DNA of 64,000 bases from Acidobacteriota bacterium (GCA_029569255.1 JAKQUO010000019.1:87175-151174); one strand, 5' to 3'. Shown: positions 1-10,125, counted from the first letter of the stretch. The notes: generated by a model from the sequence alone, not told the origin. Numbers and translations are program-made.

Positions 1-1317
1 GATCGCGCCGGCGAAGCGCCCGCCGACGAAGACGAGCCCGTAGTCGTGGAGGTCGGTCACGGTGAGCTTGCCGCCCCGGTGGCCGAGGAGCCTCGTCCGG
101 TAGAGGATGAACCCGTGGTTCTGGCCGTAGGACTCCATCGGCCCCGGCTGGGGGCTGCGGACGGCCGGAGGCAGGTTGTCGAAAAGCGAGGCGTTCGCGT
201 CGAACTCGACCGGCGGGAGGCCGATCGCGCGGACCGGCCGGGGCGGGTCCGGGAGCCGGCTCCCCGGCGGTTGATGGCGCGCGAGGAGCTCCCGGACGGC
301 CCAGTACTTGGGCGTGGGCCGGCCGGCCTCGTCGAGCGGCGCGTCGTAGTCGTAGCTCGTCACGTCGGGCTGGTAGCGGTCGCCGTGATTGGCCCCGGCC
401 GTGAAGCCGAAGTTCGTCCCGCCGTGGAACACGTAGAGGCTGAACGACTTGCCTTGGTCGAGGAGCCAGCGGAGGTCGGGCAGGAAGTCCTCCGTCCGGA
501 CCCGGGCCCAGCCCTCGCCCCAGTGGGTCAGCCAGCCGGGGTAGAGCTCGCTGCAGAAAACGGGGACGCCGCGCTCGAGGCGGGCCGCCTCGGCGAAATG
601 CCTCTCGTTCGTCCCCGGGTCGAGGCCGATGGCCGCGCCCGGGAGGGTCCCGGCCTCGAGCATGCGGGGCGTCGCGCCGTCGGCGGTGTAGAGGGGGACC
701 TCGATCCCGGCCTTGTCCCAGAAGCCCTTCAGGGCCAGCATATAGTCCCGGTCGTTTCCGTAGCTGCCGTACTCGTTCTCGACCTGGACCATGATGACGG
801 GGCCGCCCCGGTGGACCTGGAGGTCCCGGATGACCCCGGCGATCTTCAGGACGTAGGCCTCGCAGGCGGCGAGATAGCGCGGGTCGGAGCAGCGGACCTT
901 GATGTCGGGCGTCCGCAGGAGCCAGGCCGGCAGGCCGCCGAAGTCCCATTCGGCGCAGACGTAGGGGCCGGGCCGGACGATGACCCAGAGCCCGAGGCGC
1001 TGGGCCGTCCGGATGAAGGCGGCCAGGTCGTTGCCGCCGCCGAAGTCCCATTGCCCCGGCTCGGGCTCCAGGGCGTTCCAGAAGACGTAGGTCCCGACGG
1101 TGTTCAGGCCGGCGGCCCTGACCTTGGCCAGCCGGTCGGCCCAGTACTCCCGCGGGACGCGCTGGTAGTGGACCTCGCCGGCCATGATCCGGAAGGGGCG
1201 GCCGTCGAGAAGGAAGTCCCTCTCCCCCAGCCGGAAGTCGCGCCGCTGGCCTGGGAGCGCGGAGGCCAGCGCGGCCGCCGCCAGCAGGATGACGATCGCC
1301 CGCCCCGAGGGTTTCAC
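1..1317 (-). CDS. GH35 family beta-galactosidase, exported, 3' end outside window
   Basis: This glycoside hydrolase family 35 enzyme would remove terminal beta-galactosyl residues from oligo- or polysaccharides outside the cytoplasm. The 439 visible residues begin with a Sec signal peptide (about residues 1-24, hydrophobic stretch IVILLAAAALASA). The TIM-barrel core follows, with the family signature GGPVIMVQVENEYG; Glu180 is the expected acid/base. Glu257 in CSELYPGW is the expected nucleophile. The reading frame stays open to base 1, so the C-terminal beta domains lie outside the window. The start chosen is GTG at 1317 because it leads directly into the signal peptide; no ATG sits there. 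It is divergent from the porin-like gene at 1434. Family assignment is secure; the exact substrate is inference. Confidence 0.93.
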   Translation of the reverse strand, partial: MKPSGRAIVILLAAAALASALPGQRRDFRLGERDFLLDGRPFRIMAGEVHYQRVPREYWADRLAKVRAAGLNTVGTYVFWNALEPEPGQWDFGGGNDLAAFIRTAQRLGLWVIVRPGPYVCAEWDFGGLPAWLLRTPDIKVRCSDPRYLAACEAYVLKIAGVIRDLQVHRGGPVIMVQVENEYGSYGNDRDYMLALKGFWDKAGIEVPLYTADGATPRMLEAGTLPGAAIGLDPGTNERHFAEAARLERGVPVFCSELYPGWLTHWGEGWARVRTEDFLPDLRWLLDQGKSFSLYVFHGGTNFGFTAGANHGDRYQPDVTSYDYDAPLDEAGRPTPKYWAVRELLARHQPPGSRLPDPPRPVRAIGLPPVEFDANASLFDNLPPAVRSPQPGPMESYGQNHGFILYRTRLLGHRGGKLTVTDLHDYGLVFVGGRFAGAI

Positions 1318-1337
1318 GGACGGATTCTATCACACAA

Positions 1338-1365
1338 TTGACTTTCGCTACCCGGCCGCTATAAT
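1338..1365 (+). promoter_or_regulatory. Sigma70-type promoter for the porin-like gene
   Basis: TTGACT (1338-1343) and TATAAT (1360-1365) are separated by 16 bp, a near-consensus housekeeping promoter. Transcription would begin near 1372 and give a leader of about 60 nt before the ATG at 1434. It lies in the divergent gap with the GH35 gene. Confidence 0.7.
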
Positions 1366-1433
1366 CCCCTCCGGATTCGGGCCGGCCGCGCCCGGCCCGG
1401 GACCGCTCCGGCCGGCCCGCCAGGGAGAACGAG

Positions 1434-2702
1434 ATGACCAGACAGCGCCTCGGCCTCGCAGGCCTCGGACTCGCGCTCGCCGCCGCGGCCGCCGCGCCGC
1501 CCGCCGCGGCCCAACAGGAGGCGAAGCCTGCCGCCTTCGGCATCGCCTTGTCCGGCTTCGTCAAGACCGACATCTTCTACGACTCGCGCCAGACGACGAG
1601 CCTCCGCGAGGGCCACTTCCTCCTCTATCCCAAGGGCCCGCTCCCCGACCTCGATGGGCGCGACGTCAACGGCCGGCCGCAGTTCCACATCCTGTCCGTC
1701 CAGACCCGGATCGCCGGGAAGGTCACCGGGCCGGACGCCCTGGGCGCCAAGACCTCGGCCTACCTGGAGGCCGAGTTCTTCGGCACCTCCGACGCCGACC
1801 TCAACGGCTTCCGCCTCCGCCACGGCTATCTCAAGCTCGAGTGGCCCCGCACCGAGCTCATGATCGGCCAGTTCTGGCACCCGATGTTCGTCGCCGAGAG
1901 CTTCCCCGACGTCGTCTCGTTCAACACCGGCGCGCCGTTCCAGCCGTTCAACCGGAGCCCGCAGGTCCGCCTCACCCGAACCTTCGGGCGGATCGCCCTC
2001 GCGGCGACGGCCCTGGCCCAACGCGACTTCACGAGCACGGGACCCGACGGGGCGAGCTCCGCCTACCTCCGCAACGCGGCCCTGCCCGAGCTCAACCTCA
2101 AGCTCCAGTACGCCTCCGGGAACGGGGCCCGCGGGACCGAGACCGTGGCCGGCCTGGGCGGGGACCTGATGAAGATCGCCCCGCGGATCCAGACCGTCGC
2201 CGGCTTCAAGACGAACGAGTCCCTGACCGGACTCGCGGCCATGGCCTTCGTCCGGCAGCGCCGGCCGAAATGGACCTGGAAGGCCGAGGCGGTCTGGGGC
2301 CAGAACCTCCATCACCTGACCATGCTCGGCGGTTACGGCGTCAGCGGCGTCGCCGACCCTCTCCGCCTCGACTTGACCTACACGCCGATCGCGGCGCTTG
2401 CGGCCTGGACCGAGGTCATGACCAACGGCGCGCCCTGGCAGGCCGGCCTCTTCGCCGGATACTCCAGGAACCTGGGCGCCCCCGAGCGCATCCTGGGCCC
2501 GGCCTACGCCCGCGGCCCCGACATCGCCGCGCTCTACCGCGTCTCGCCCCGCCTCGTCTGCAACATCGGCAAGATGCGCTTCGCCGGAGAGGCCGAGCTG
2601 ACCGCGGCCTCCTACGGGACCCCGGACGCCTTCGGCAAGGTCCGGGAGGCCCGCTTCGTCCGCAACCTCCGCCTCCTCCTGGCGGCCTATTATTTTTTCT
2701 GA
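1434..2702 (+). CDS. Outer-membrane beta-barrel, porin-like protein
   Basis: A predicted 422-residue exported protein. Residues 1-25 form a signal peptide (TRQRLGLAGL then an alanine-rich core, cleaved near AAAQQ). The rest has alternating hydrophobic strands and ends in AAYYFF, the aromatic C-terminus recognised by the BAM machinery. The opening strand (SGFVKTDIFYDSRQ) and the stretch LMIGQFWHPMF resemble DcaP/OprP-type porins, so diffusion of solutes through the outer membrane is the likely role. It has its own strong promoter and is followed by two other barrel genes, which suggests a small cell-envelope locus. The class is well supported; the substrate cannot be read from the sequence. 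Confidence 0.75.
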   Translation: MTRQRLGLAGLGLALAAAAAAPPAAAQQEAKPAAFGIALSGFVKTDIFYDSRQTTSLREGHFLLYPKGPLPDLDGRDVNGRPQFHILSVQTRIAGKVTGPDALGAKTSAYLEAEFFGTSDADLNGFRLRHGYLKLEWPRTELMIGQFWHPMFVAESFPDVVSFNTGAPFQPFNRSPQVRLTRTFGRIALAATALAQRDFTSTGPDGASSAYLRNAALPELNLKLQYASGNGARGTETVAGLGGDLMKIAPRIQTVAGFKTNESLTGLAAMAFVRQRRPKWTWKAEAVWGQNLHHLTMLGGYGVSGVADPLRLDLTYTPIAALAAWTEVMTNGAPWQAGLFAGYSRNLGAPERILGPAYARGPDIAALYRVSPRLVCNIGKMRFAGEAELTAASYGTPDAFGKVREARFVRNLRLLLAAYYFF

Positions 2703-2860
2703 AGATGTAACGTTTGCAGACATTCGGGAGTATTAATCCGGAGGGCGGACTGCGGCCCTCCTCGAGACCGCGTGTTTTCCCCTTCCGGCACGCGGATCGC
2801 CGGGCAGAGGGGAGGAGATATTCATCTCGGGGGGCCAGGGGCCGCCGCGGAGGAGCGCAA

Positions 2861-4180
2861 ATGAAGAAGCCGTCCGGAGCCGCGCCAGTTCTCGCCGTCC
2901 TCTCCTTCCTCGGCCTGTTCCTCCCATCCCCCGCCCGTCCGCAAGACCGGCCCGACATCGACGAGCTGAAAAAGACCGCCCTCAAGGTCTTCCTCGACTG
3001 CGACTACTGCGATCTCGAGTACATCAAGACCGAGATCACGTTCGTCAACTACGTCCGGGACCGCTTGGAGGCCCAGGTCCACGTGCTCATCAGCACCCAG
3101 GCCACGGGCGGCGGCGGGACCGAATACACGCTGACCCTCATCGGCCAGAACGACTGCCGGGACATCCAGGACGTCCAGACCTACTACTCCGTCAAGACCG
3201 ACACCCGCGACGACGTCCGCCGCGGCCTGGTCAAGGCCCTCAAGCTGGGCCTGATGAGCTTCGTCGCCCGGACTCCCATCGCCTGCCGGATCGCCGTGGA
3301 CTACGCGCCGCCCGAGAGGCCCATCGAGGTCCGCGACCGCTGGCGGTCCTGGGTCTTCAGCCTCTCGGGCGACGGCTGGTTCTCGGGGGAGAAGAGCTAC
3401 TCGAGGCGCATGCTCAACGGCTCGTTCTCGGCCAACCGGGTCACGCCGGGCTCGAAGCTCCGGCTGGGACTGTTCGCCGATCGGAAAAAGGAGCGCTACG
3501 AGTTCGAGAACGGCGCGGGCGGCACGGACACGTTCACCGGCGTGTCGTCGAGCTGGGACGCCAGCGGCACGTGGGTCAAGAGCCTGGGCGATCACTGGTC
3601 GGCCGGCGTCTTCCTCGAGGCCGAGTCGTCCTTCTACCGGAATATCGACCTGTCCCTGAGGATCGCCCCGGCCGTCGAGTACGATTTCTTCCCCTACTCC
3701 CAGTCGACCCGGCGCCAGCTCCGGGCCCTGTACACCCTGTCGCTCAATCCGATCAGCTACCGAGAGGAGACGGCCTTCGGCAAGCTGCGGGAGACCCTGC
3801 TCAAGGAGGAGCTTTCGCTGACCCTCGAGCTGCGCGAGAAGTTCGGCACGATCAGCCTCAACGCCGAGGGCTCGAACTACCTCCACGACCTGGGCCGGTA
3901 CCGCATCGACACCTTCGGCAGCCTCAGCCTGCGCCTTTACAAGGGCCTCAGCGTCTCCTTCTTCGGCGGCTATACCTGGTACCACGACTCCCAGCTCTCT
4001 CTCCGCCTCCGGCAGCCGACCTACGAGGAGCTCCTCCTGCGCCTGGTCGAGCTGCCCATGAACAGCAACTACTTCGTCTCCGTCGGCTTCGAGTTCCAGT
4101 TCGGCTCCATCTTCACCAACGTCATCAACCCCCGCTTCGGCTCGCCCCGGCGCGGCGGCATGTCCTTCCGCTTCTTCTAG
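2861..4180 (+). CDS. Exported beta-barrel protein of unknown function, paralogue 1
   Basis: 439 residues with a signal peptide (MKKPSGAAPVLAVLSFLGLF, cleavage near RPQD). An N-terminal soluble domain of about 170 residues follows, with two cysteines in FLDCDYCDLEY and others at NDCRD and IACRI. A beta-strand-rich C-terminal half ends in MSFRFF, typical of outer-membrane barrels. The ATG at 2861 is preceded by GGAGGAG, which fits better than an upstream ATG at 2714. The downstream neighbour is a clear paralogue: both share [14 protein letters not shown] and YSxSTRRQLR motifs. I do not recognise a named family. An envelope protein with a periplasmic ligand-binding or scaffold domain is plausible, but the function is unknown. 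Confidence 0.8.
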   Translation: MKKPSGAAPVLAVLSFLGLFLPSPARPQDRPDIDELKKTALKVFLDCDYCDLEYIKTEITFVNYVRDRLEAQVHVLISTQATGGGGTEYTLTLIGQNDCRDIQDVQTYYSVKTDTRDDVRRGLVKALKLGLMSFVARTPIACRIAVDYAPPERPIEVRDRWRSWVFSLSGDGWFSGEKSYSRRMLNGSFSANRVTPGSKLRLGLFADRKKERYEFENGAGGTDTFTGVSSSWDASGTWVKSLGDHWSAGVFLEAESSFYRNIDLSLRIAPAVEYDFFPYSQSTRRQLRALYTLSLNPISYREETAFGKLRETLLKEELSLTLELREKFGTISLNAEGSNYLHDLGRYRIDTFGSLSLRLYKGLSVSFFGGYTWYHDSQLSLRLRQPTYEELLLRLVELPMNSNYFVSVGFEFQFGSIFTNVINPRFGSPRRGGMSFRFF

Positions 4181-4196
4181 GATGGGGGAGATCGCC

Positions 4197-5486
4197 ATGA
4201 GCACGCAACGCCGCCGCCCCGCCGCCCTTCTCCCGGTCGTTCTCCTCTTGGCCGCCGCCGCCGCGGCCCAGGCCCCGCCGCCCGGCCCGGCCGGGCCGCC
4301 GCCGCCCAAGCCCCGCGTCTTCGTCGATTGGCCGGGCGGCGACCTGGCCGCTCTGCAGGCGGAGGCCCCCTTCGTCGAGTTCGTGGCCGACCTCGCGTCC
4401 GCCAACGTCCTGCTCGCCGTCGCTCCCGCCGGGCCGGCCGCAAGCGGCGCGTTCACGCTCGCCTTCACCGGGAAGGGCCCCTTCCAGGGCGACGACAACG
4501 TCCTGCCCTTCGCGCCGGACCCGGGGGCGACGCCAGGGGAGGCGGCCCGGGGCCTGGCCGGGGCGGTCAAGCTCGGCCTTCTCCGCTACGCCGCCAAGAC
4601 CCCGGTCGCCGCCGACTTGGCCGTCACGTTCCTCGACCAGGCCAAGCCGACATCGGTCAACGACAAGTGGGATTTCTGGGTCTTCAGCCTGAGCGCCAAC
4701 ACCTTCCTCAACGGCGAGACCCAATACCGGAGCGGGTCCTACTACGCCTCGGTCTCGGCCGACCGCGTCACCCCCGCCCTCAAGATCCAGACCCGGGCCT
4801 ACGGCAACTGGAACGACAACTGGTTCGACCTCGGCGGCGGCGCCGTTTACGAGAGCGCGACCCACGGCTACGGGGGGTCGGCCCTGGTCGTCAAGAGCCT
4901 GAGCGATCACTGGTCGGCGGGCGGCTTCCTCGAGGCCGAGTCCTCGACCTTCTCCAACCTCCGGCTGTCCCTGACCGCCGCCCCGGCCCTCGAATACGAC
5001 CTCTTCCCCTACTCCGAATCGACCCGGCGCCAGCTCCGCCTCCTCTACCGGGTCGGCCTCACCCGGGCCCGCTACTACGAGGAGACGGTCTACCTCAGGA
5101 CCGCCCAGACCCTGCTCCAGGAGTCCCTGGACATCGCTTACAAGGTCGTCCGGCCCTGGGGCAAGGCCGAGGCCCGGGTCAAGGGCTCGCACTTCTTCCA
5201 CGACTTCTCCAAGAACCGGCTCGAGATCGAGGCCGACCTGGAGTTCCGGATCTGGCGCGGCCTGAGCTTCCAGATCGAAGGCGGCTACTCCCGGATCCGC
5301 GACCTGCTCTCCCTCTCGGCCGAGGGAGCCACGCTCGAGGAGATCCTCCTCCGCCAGAGGCAGCTGGCCACGGGCCACAGCTACTCGTTCTCGGTCGGCT
5401 TCAACTTCTCCTTCGGCTCGACCCGGAGCAACGTCGTCAATCCGCGCTTCGGCAACGGCGGCCGCTCGTTCCACATGGGCATGTAG
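4197..5486 (+). CDS. Exported beta-barrel protein of unknown function, paralogue 2
   Basis: 429 residues, 16 nt after its paralogue and certainly co-transcribed with it. It has a signal peptide (leucine/alanine core, cleavage near AAAQA) and a proline-rich linker. Its N-terminal domain has lost the cysteines of paralogue 1. The barrel half matches closely ([33 protein letters not shown]) and both proteins end near an NPRFG motif. The ATG at 4197 is preferred over 4182 because GGGGGAG lies 6 nt upstream of it. Loss of the cysteines suggests that the two proteins have diverged in the periplasmic domain while keeping the same barrel. Function unknown. Confidence 0.78.
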   Translation: MSTQRRRPAALLPVVLLLAAAAAAQAPPPGPAGPPPPKPRVFVDWPGGDLAALQAEAPFVEFVADLASANVLLAVAPAGPAASGAFTLAFTGKGPFQGDDNVLPFAPDPGATPGEAARGLAGAVKLGLLRYAAKTPVAADLAVTFLDQAKPTSVNDKWDFWVFSLSANTFLNGETQYRSGSYYASVSADRVTPALKIQTRAYGNWNDNWFDLGGGAVYESATHGYGGSALVVKSLSDHWSAGGFLEAESSTFSNLRLSLTAAPALEYDLFPYSESTRRQLRLLYRVGLTRARYYEETVYLRTAQTLLQESLDIAYKVVRPWGKAEARVKGSHFFHDFSKNRLEIEADLEFRIWRGLSFQIEGGYSRIRDLLSLSAEGATLEEILLRQRQLATGHSYSFSVGFNFSFGSTRSNVVNPRFGNGGRSFHMGM

Positions 5487-5593
5487 CGGCCGGGAACGCC
5501 GGGGGCCTTCCGCGGCGGCGAGGGCTTGTTTTACGCCTCCTTTCTCATTACCATAGGGGCTCGCGAAGCGAAAACGACAAGGAGGCCCGCCCC

Positions 5594-7483
5594 ATGTCCA
5601 TCAAGATCGTCAGGCCCGTCCCGTGCGACATCGACATCGCCCAGTCCGCCGAGCTCCTGCCGGCCGTCCAGGTGGCCGCCCAGCTCGGCCTCGAGGAGGA
5701 CGACCTCGACCTCTACGGCAAGCACAAGGCCAAGATCCACCTCGACGTCCTCGACCGGCTCAAGGACCGTCCCCAGGGCCATTACATCGACGTGACGGCC
5801 ATCACGCCGACCCCGCTCGGCGAGGGCAAGACGACCACGACCGCCGGCCTGAGCCAGGCCCTGGGGGCCCACCTCGGCCAGAAGGTCATGACCGTCGTCC
5901 GCCAGCCCAGCATGGGCCCGACCTTCGGGATCAAGGGCGGCGCGGCCGGCGGCGGCTATTCCCAGATCGTGCCCATGGAGGACTTCAACCTCCACCTGAC
6001 CGGCGACATCCACGCCATCACGGCCGCCCACAACCTCCTGGCCGCGGCCATCGACGTCCGCATGCTCCACGAGTCGGGCCAGGACGACGAGAAGCTCTTC
6101 AGCGCCTTCTGCCCGGCCAACAAGAAGGGCGAGCGCCGCTTCTCCCCGATCATGCTCCGGCGCCTCAAGAAGCTCGGCATCGCCAAGACGGACCCCGACG
6201 AGCTGACCCCCGAGGAGAAGCGGCGGATGTTCCGCCTCGACATCGACCCGGCCAGCATCACCTGGAACCGGGTCATGGACATCAGCGACCGCTTCCTGCG
6301 CGTCGTCAAGATCGGCCTGGGCCCCGAGGAGAAGGGCCGGGTCCGCGAGACCGGCTTCGACATCACCGTGGCCTCGGAGATCATGGCCATCCTGGCCCTG
6401 ACGACGGGCCTGGCGGACATGCGCGAGCGCCTCGGCCGCATCGTCATCGGCACGAACAAGGCCGGCGAGGCCGTCACGGCCGACGACCTCGGCGTCGCCG
6501 GCGCCCTGACCGTCCTGATGAAGGACGCCATCATGCCCAACCTCATGCAGACGGTCGAGAACACGCCGGCCATCGTCCACGCCGGCCCCTTCGCCAACAT
6601 CGCCCACGGCAACTCCTCGATCATCGCCGACCGGATCGCCCTCCGGCTCGTCGGCAAGGACGGCTACGTCGTCACCGAATCCGGCTTCGGGGCCGACTGC
6701 GGCATGGAGAAGTTCATGAACATCAAGTGCCGGGCCAGCGGCCTCGTCCCGAGCGCCGTCGTCATCGTGGCCACCATCCGGGCCCTGAAGATGCACGGCG
6801 GCGGCCCCAAGGTCGTGGCCGGCAAGCCCCTGGCGCCCGAGTACACGGACGAGAACATCGACCTCCTCGTCAAGGGCCTGCCCAACCTCGTCGCCCACAT
6901 CAAGAACGCCCGGCGCTTCGGCGTCCCCGCCGTCGTGGCCGTCAACCGCTTCTCGACCGACACCGACGCCGAGGTCGAGGCCGTCCGCAGGGCCGCCGTC
7001 GAGGCCGGGGCCGAGGACGCCGTCCCCTCGACGCACTGGGCCGACGGCGGGGCCGGGGCCGTGGCCCTGGCCAAGGCGGTCATGGCCGCGTGCCGGAAGC
7101 CGTCGGACTTCAAGTTCCTCTACCCCCTCGAGTGGGACATCAAGAGGAAGATCGAGACGATCGCGACCCAGATCTACGGCGCGGACGGCGTCGACTACAC
7201 GCCCGAAGCGGAGGCCAAGGTCGCGCTCTACACCCGGCTCGGGTTCGACAAGCTGCCCATCTGCATGGCCAAGACCCACCTCAGCCTGAGCCACGACCCG
7301 AACCTGAAGGGCGTGCCGCGCGGCTACCGGCTGCCCGTCCGCGACATCCGGGCCAGCGTGGGAGCGGGGTTCCTCTATCCCCTCTGCGGCGACATGCGGA
7401 CCATGCCCGGCCTGCCCACCCGGCCCGTCTATTACGACGTCGACCTCGACCTCGCGACGGGCAAGGTCAAGGGCCTGTTCTGA
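5594..7483 (+). CDS. fhs: Formate--tetrahydrofolate ligase
   Basis: Catalyses formate + ATP + THF to 10-formyl-THF, the entry step of the folate C1 pathway. In fermenters it can also run backwards to make ATP. The 629-residue protein carries the P-loop [11 protein letters not shown] near residue 75, the adjacent [20 protein letters not shown] region, and the conserved [14 protein letters not shown] and [14 protein letters not shown] blocks. Length is slightly above the usual 555-560 residues because of an insert near residues 165-215 ([14 protein letters not shown] and following). An AGGAGG-like site precedes the ATG. The stop codon overlaps the start of focA by one base, so formate activation and transport are translationally coupled. 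Confidence 0.97.
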   Translation: MSIKIVRPVPCDIDIAQSAELLPAVQVAAQLGLEEDDLDLYGKHKAKIHLDVLDRLKDRPQGHYIDVTAITPTPLGEGKTTTTAGLSQALGAHLGQKVMTVVRQPSMGPTFGIKGGAAGGGYSQIVPMEDFNLHLTGDIHAITAAHNLLAAAIDVRMLHESGQDDEKLFSAFCPANKKGERRFSPIMLRRLKKLGIAKTDPDELTPEEKRRMFRLDIDPASITWNRVMDISDRFLRVVKIGLGPEEKGRVRETGFDITVASEIMAILALTTGLADMRERLGRIVIGTNKAGEAVTADDLGVAGALTVLMKDAIMPNLMQTVENTPAIVHAGPFANIAHGNSSIIADRIALRLVGKDGYVVTESGFGADCGMEKFMNIKCRASGLVPSAVVIVATIRALKMHGGGPKVVAGKPLAPEYTDENIDLLVKGLPNLVAHIKNARRFGVPAVVAVNRFSTDTDAEVEAVRRAAVEAGAEDAVPSTHWADGGAGAVALAKAVMAACRKPSDFKFLYPLEWDIKRKIETIATQIYGADGVDYTPEAEAKVALYTRLGFDKLPICMAKTHLSLSHDPNLKGVPRGYRLPVRDIRASVGAGFLYPLCGDMRTMPGLPTRPVYYDVDLDLATGKVKGLF

Positions 7484-8286
7484 TGGCCTGCAGGACCCCG
7501 GCCGAAGTGGTCGAGGCGATGGGGGGGGTCTGCGTCGTCAAGACGGGGCTCCCATGGCGGAAGCTCCTCGTCTCGGGCTTCCTGGCCGGGGCCTACATCG
7601 GCCTCGGCGGCCTGCTGGCGATCGTGATCGGCAGGGGCGTCGCGCCCACGCTCGTCGGCGACGTCCGCTTCAACGGCCTGGGCCGGTTCCTCTTCGCGGC
7701 CGTCTTCCCGGTCGGCCTGATGCTGGTCGTCGTCGCCGGGGCCGAGCTGTTCACCGGCAACACGGCCGTCGTCATGCCGGGGGTGCTGTCCGGGCGCGCC
7801 CCGGTCCGGGGCCTCCTCCGGAACTGGGGGCTGTCCTACCTCGGCAACTTCGCCGGGGCCCTCTTCGTCGCCTACGCCCTGTCCTACCTGACGGGCCTCT
7901 GCGCGGCCGAGCCGTACCTCGGCGCCGTCAGGGCCATGGCCGCGGAAAAGGCCGCCCTGTCCTTCGGGGCCGCGTTCTGGCGCGGCGTCGGCTGCAACTG
8001 GCTGGTCTGCCTGGCCGTCTGGATGGCGGCCGCGGCCGACGACGTCGCCGGGAAGCTCCTGGCCGTCTGGTTCCCGATCATGGCCTTCGTCGGCCTGGGC
8101 TTCGAGCACAGCGTGGCCAACATGTTCTTCATCCCGAACGGGATGCTCTACGGCGCGGGGGTGAGCGCCGGGCAGTTCCTCCTCCGGAACCTGCTGCCGG
8201 TCACCCTGGGCAACATCGTCGGCGGCGCCTTCTTCGTCGGCTTCATCCACTGGTGGCTGCACGGCCGCCCGTCCTCGAAGCCCTGA
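7483..8286 (+). CDS. Formate/nitrite transporter family channel (FocA/NirC type)
   Basis: A 267-residue inner-membrane protein with six hydrophobic segments. It shows FNT hallmarks: GAYIGLGG in the first helix, AELFTGNT in the second, FEHSVANMFFIPNG around the central His of the pore, and LGNIVGGAFFVG near the end. FNT proteins form pentamers that pass formate, nitrite or hydrosulfide. The overlap TGATG with fhs makes formate the obvious substrate here. Formate could be imported for assimilation, or exported after the reverse Fhs reaction; the sequence cannot tell which. It is convergent with the M14 gene downstream, with a palindromic element between them. Confidence 0.93.
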   Translation: MACRTPAEVVEAMGGVCVVKTGLPWRKLLVSGFLAGAYIGLGGLLAIVIGRGVAPTLVGDVRFNGLGRFLFAAVFPVGLMLVVVAGAELFTGNTAVVMPGVLSGRAPVRGLLRNWGLSYLGNFAGALFVAYALSYLTGLCAAEPYLGAVRAMAAEKAALSFGAAFWRGVGCNWLVCLAVWMAAAADDVAGKLLAVWFPIMAFVGLGFEHSVANMFFIPNGMLYGAGVSAGQFLLRNLLPVTLGNIVGGAFFVGFIHWWLHGRPSSKP

Positions 8287-8294
8287 GACGGGAC

Positions 8295-8323
8295 GGGGAC
8301 ACGTACCTTCGGAACATGTCCCC
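8295..8323. repeat. REP-like palindrome, short copy
   Basis: GGGGACACGTACC and GGAACATGTCCCC form arms of 13 nt (11 pair) around a 3-nt loop, placed between the convergent ends of focA and the M14 gene. The outer motif GGGGACA(C/T)G matches both ends of the larger element at 22405-22488. It may act as a bidirectional transcription stop or be a remnant of a REP family. Confidence 0.65.
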
Positions 8324-8329
8324 CATCGG

Positions 8330-10114
8330 CTATTTCAGGGCGACCGTCTTGCTGGCCCTTCCTCCCTTGACGCTGTCGTAGGTCACCTTGACCGAGCCCG
8401 ACCCCTTGACGATCAGGACGGCCGTCCGGGTGGCCTTGCCCGGCTGCCCGTTCCGGATGAGGATGCGCTTGAGGTCCTTCTGGTCGACGAGCGGGGTCAC
8501 CGAGGGGTTGATCTTGTGGACGGTCTTGCTGTCGACGAAGCTCGCGGCCAGGACCTCGACGTTCCGGCCCTCGGTCAGGAGCAGGTCGGGGCGGACGGTG
8601 CCGGTCTGGGCCGCCTTGGCCAGGACCGTCGGCACGACCTTGGGGTTGGTGATGTCGACGTAGACCCGGTAGACGTCGCCGCCGATCCGCTCGACCTCCG
8701 CGTCGTCCAGCCGGACGAGCGGCATTTCGTCGGCCTGGTAGAGGGAGAAGGCCATGTTCCGGTGGCAGAGCTCCTCGTTCATGAACCGGGGCGGGACCCG
8801 GCCCTGGTACTTTTTCCACACGCCGCCCATCTCGACCCGGCCGAACTGCGGGTGGTCGAAGGGCGTCCACTTGACGTACTCTTCGCCGAACTCGAGGTAC
8901 TTGTCGAAGAAGTACCGGGACTGGGCGGGGGCGATGGGGCTCGACGGGTCCTGCTGCTGCTCCTTGAGGGCCGGGCTGGTGAAGTATTGCTCGCCGTTCC
9001 AGAGCTCGTTCGAGAAGGAGACGATGCCCAGCCCGTCGTTGGTGTAGTCGATGAAGCCGCCGTGCACGGTGTAGAGGCCGCTCCAGATGACGATGTAGCG
9101 GTAGAAGGGCAGCATGCGCTCGCCGTTCTGGCCGAGCTCGTCGTAGGCCCTGGCGTCGGGCTGCGGGTACTCCCCGACCGCCTCGGCGCCCGGCCCGCGC
9201 AGGATCATGCCGCCGGTGTTGTGGTAGGACTGGACGCCGGCGATGTTGGGGTGGGCCTTGAGGAAATCGGCCACCGCCTTGGCCTCGGGCAGCTGGAACG
9301 GGTAGTCCATGGCCCCGCCCTGGACGTAGTTGGGCTGCCAGTCGCTGGGCCAGTTCCGGTTGGGGTCGTAGGAGCCCGGCCCGTCCTCGTTGACCAGCCC
9401 GTCGCCGTCGTTGTCGATGCCCTCCTGGCCGAGGAGGATGTAATCGCCCTTCTCGCCGAACGGCACGGGCTCGAGCAGGTCGGGGTTGTCCCGGCTGATG
9501 CGGTAGTTGCCCTGCCCGGGGACGTACTTGCGGATCATCTCGACGATGCCGTTGCCGTTGATGTCCTCGGGCGGGTCCTCGTCGAAGAGGCCGTCGTTGT
9601 CGTCGTCGACCGGGACGTGCCCGGACCGGGCGTTGCCGCCCGGCCCCTCCATGAAGTACTGGTGGCCGTCGGGGTTGACCGTCGGGATGATGTAGAAGAC
9701 GCGTTCGTCCACGAGCCGGGTGATGTCGGCGTTCCGGCCGTAGTTCTCCATGAGGTACCAGATGGTGTAGAGGCAGACCTCGCAGCCCTGGATCTCGTTG
9801 CCGTGGACGTTGGCCTCGATGTACATGCCCGCCTTGCCCGACTCCGGGCCGGTGGCGGGGTTGTTGATGGTCATGAGCCAGAGGTCGCGGCCGTTGTGGC
9901 TCTTGCCGATGGACTCGAGCTTGAGGAACTTGGGAAAGGCGGCCTGGAGCCGCCTCATGTCGGCCGCCAGCTCGTCGCAGTCGTGCCAGCGGTTGAAGTC
10001 GAGCTTGACCTTGAAGGCCGGGTCGGAGGCCTTCTGGGCCGGGGCGAAGGGGGTCAGGAGCAGCAGCCCGGCCGCCGCGGCCAGGGCCAGGACCGGTGTC
10101 TTTCGCGTTCTCAT
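8330..10114 (-). CDS. M14 family zinc carboxypeptidase, secreted
   Basis: 594 residues. Residues 1-27 form a signal peptide. The M14 zinc site is complete: His104 and Glu107 in EANVHGNEIQG, and His298 in QSYHNTGG. The substrate-carboxylate residues sit in DPNRNW (252-254) and the catalytic Glu is probably Glu370 in SFSNELW. Two acidic loops, VDDDNDGLFDED (169-180) and DNDGDGLVNED (234-244), look like calcium-binding DxDxDG repeats and are inserted in the peptidase domain. A beta-sandwich-like tail of about 130 residues follows. The role is probably extracellular peptide degradation. AAGGAGG precedes the ATG. It is co-transcribed behind an M14 paralogue whose active site is lost. Confidence 0.92.
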   Translation of the reverse strand: MRTRKTPVLALAAAAGLLLLTPFAPAQKASDPAFKVKLDFNRWHDCDELAADMRRLQAAFPKFLKLESIGKSHNGRDLWLMTINNPATGPESGKAGMYIEANVHGNEIQGCEVCLYTIWYLMENYGRNADITRLVDERVFYIIPTVNPDGHQYFMEGPGGNARSGHVPVDDDNDGLFDEDPPEDINGNGIVEMIRKYVPGQGNYRISRDNPDLLEPVPFGEKGDYILLGQEGIDNDGDGLVNEDGPGSYDPNRNWPSDWQPNYVQGGAMDYPFQLPEAKAVADFLKAHPNIAGVQSYHNTGGMILRGPGAEAVGEYPQPDARAYDELGQNGERMLPFYRYIVIWSGLYTVHGGFIDYTNDGLGIVSFSNELWNGEQYFTSPALKEQQQDPSSPIAPAQSRYFFDKYLEFGEEYVKWTPFDHPQFGRVEMGGVWKKYQGRVPPRFMNEELCHRNMAFSLYQADEMPLVRLDDAEVERIGGDVYRVYVDITNPKVVPTVLAKAAQTGTVRPDLLLTEGRNVEVLAASFVDSKTVHKINPSVTPLVDQKDLKRILIRNGQPGKATRTAVLIVKGSGSVKVTYDSVKGGRASKTVALK

Positions 10115-10125
10115 CGTCGCCTCCT

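Noticed and set aside
5487-5593. Promoter TTGTTT-17-TACCAT before fhs
   Set aside because: The hexamers are only partial matches; transcription from the upstream barrel genes is equally likely.
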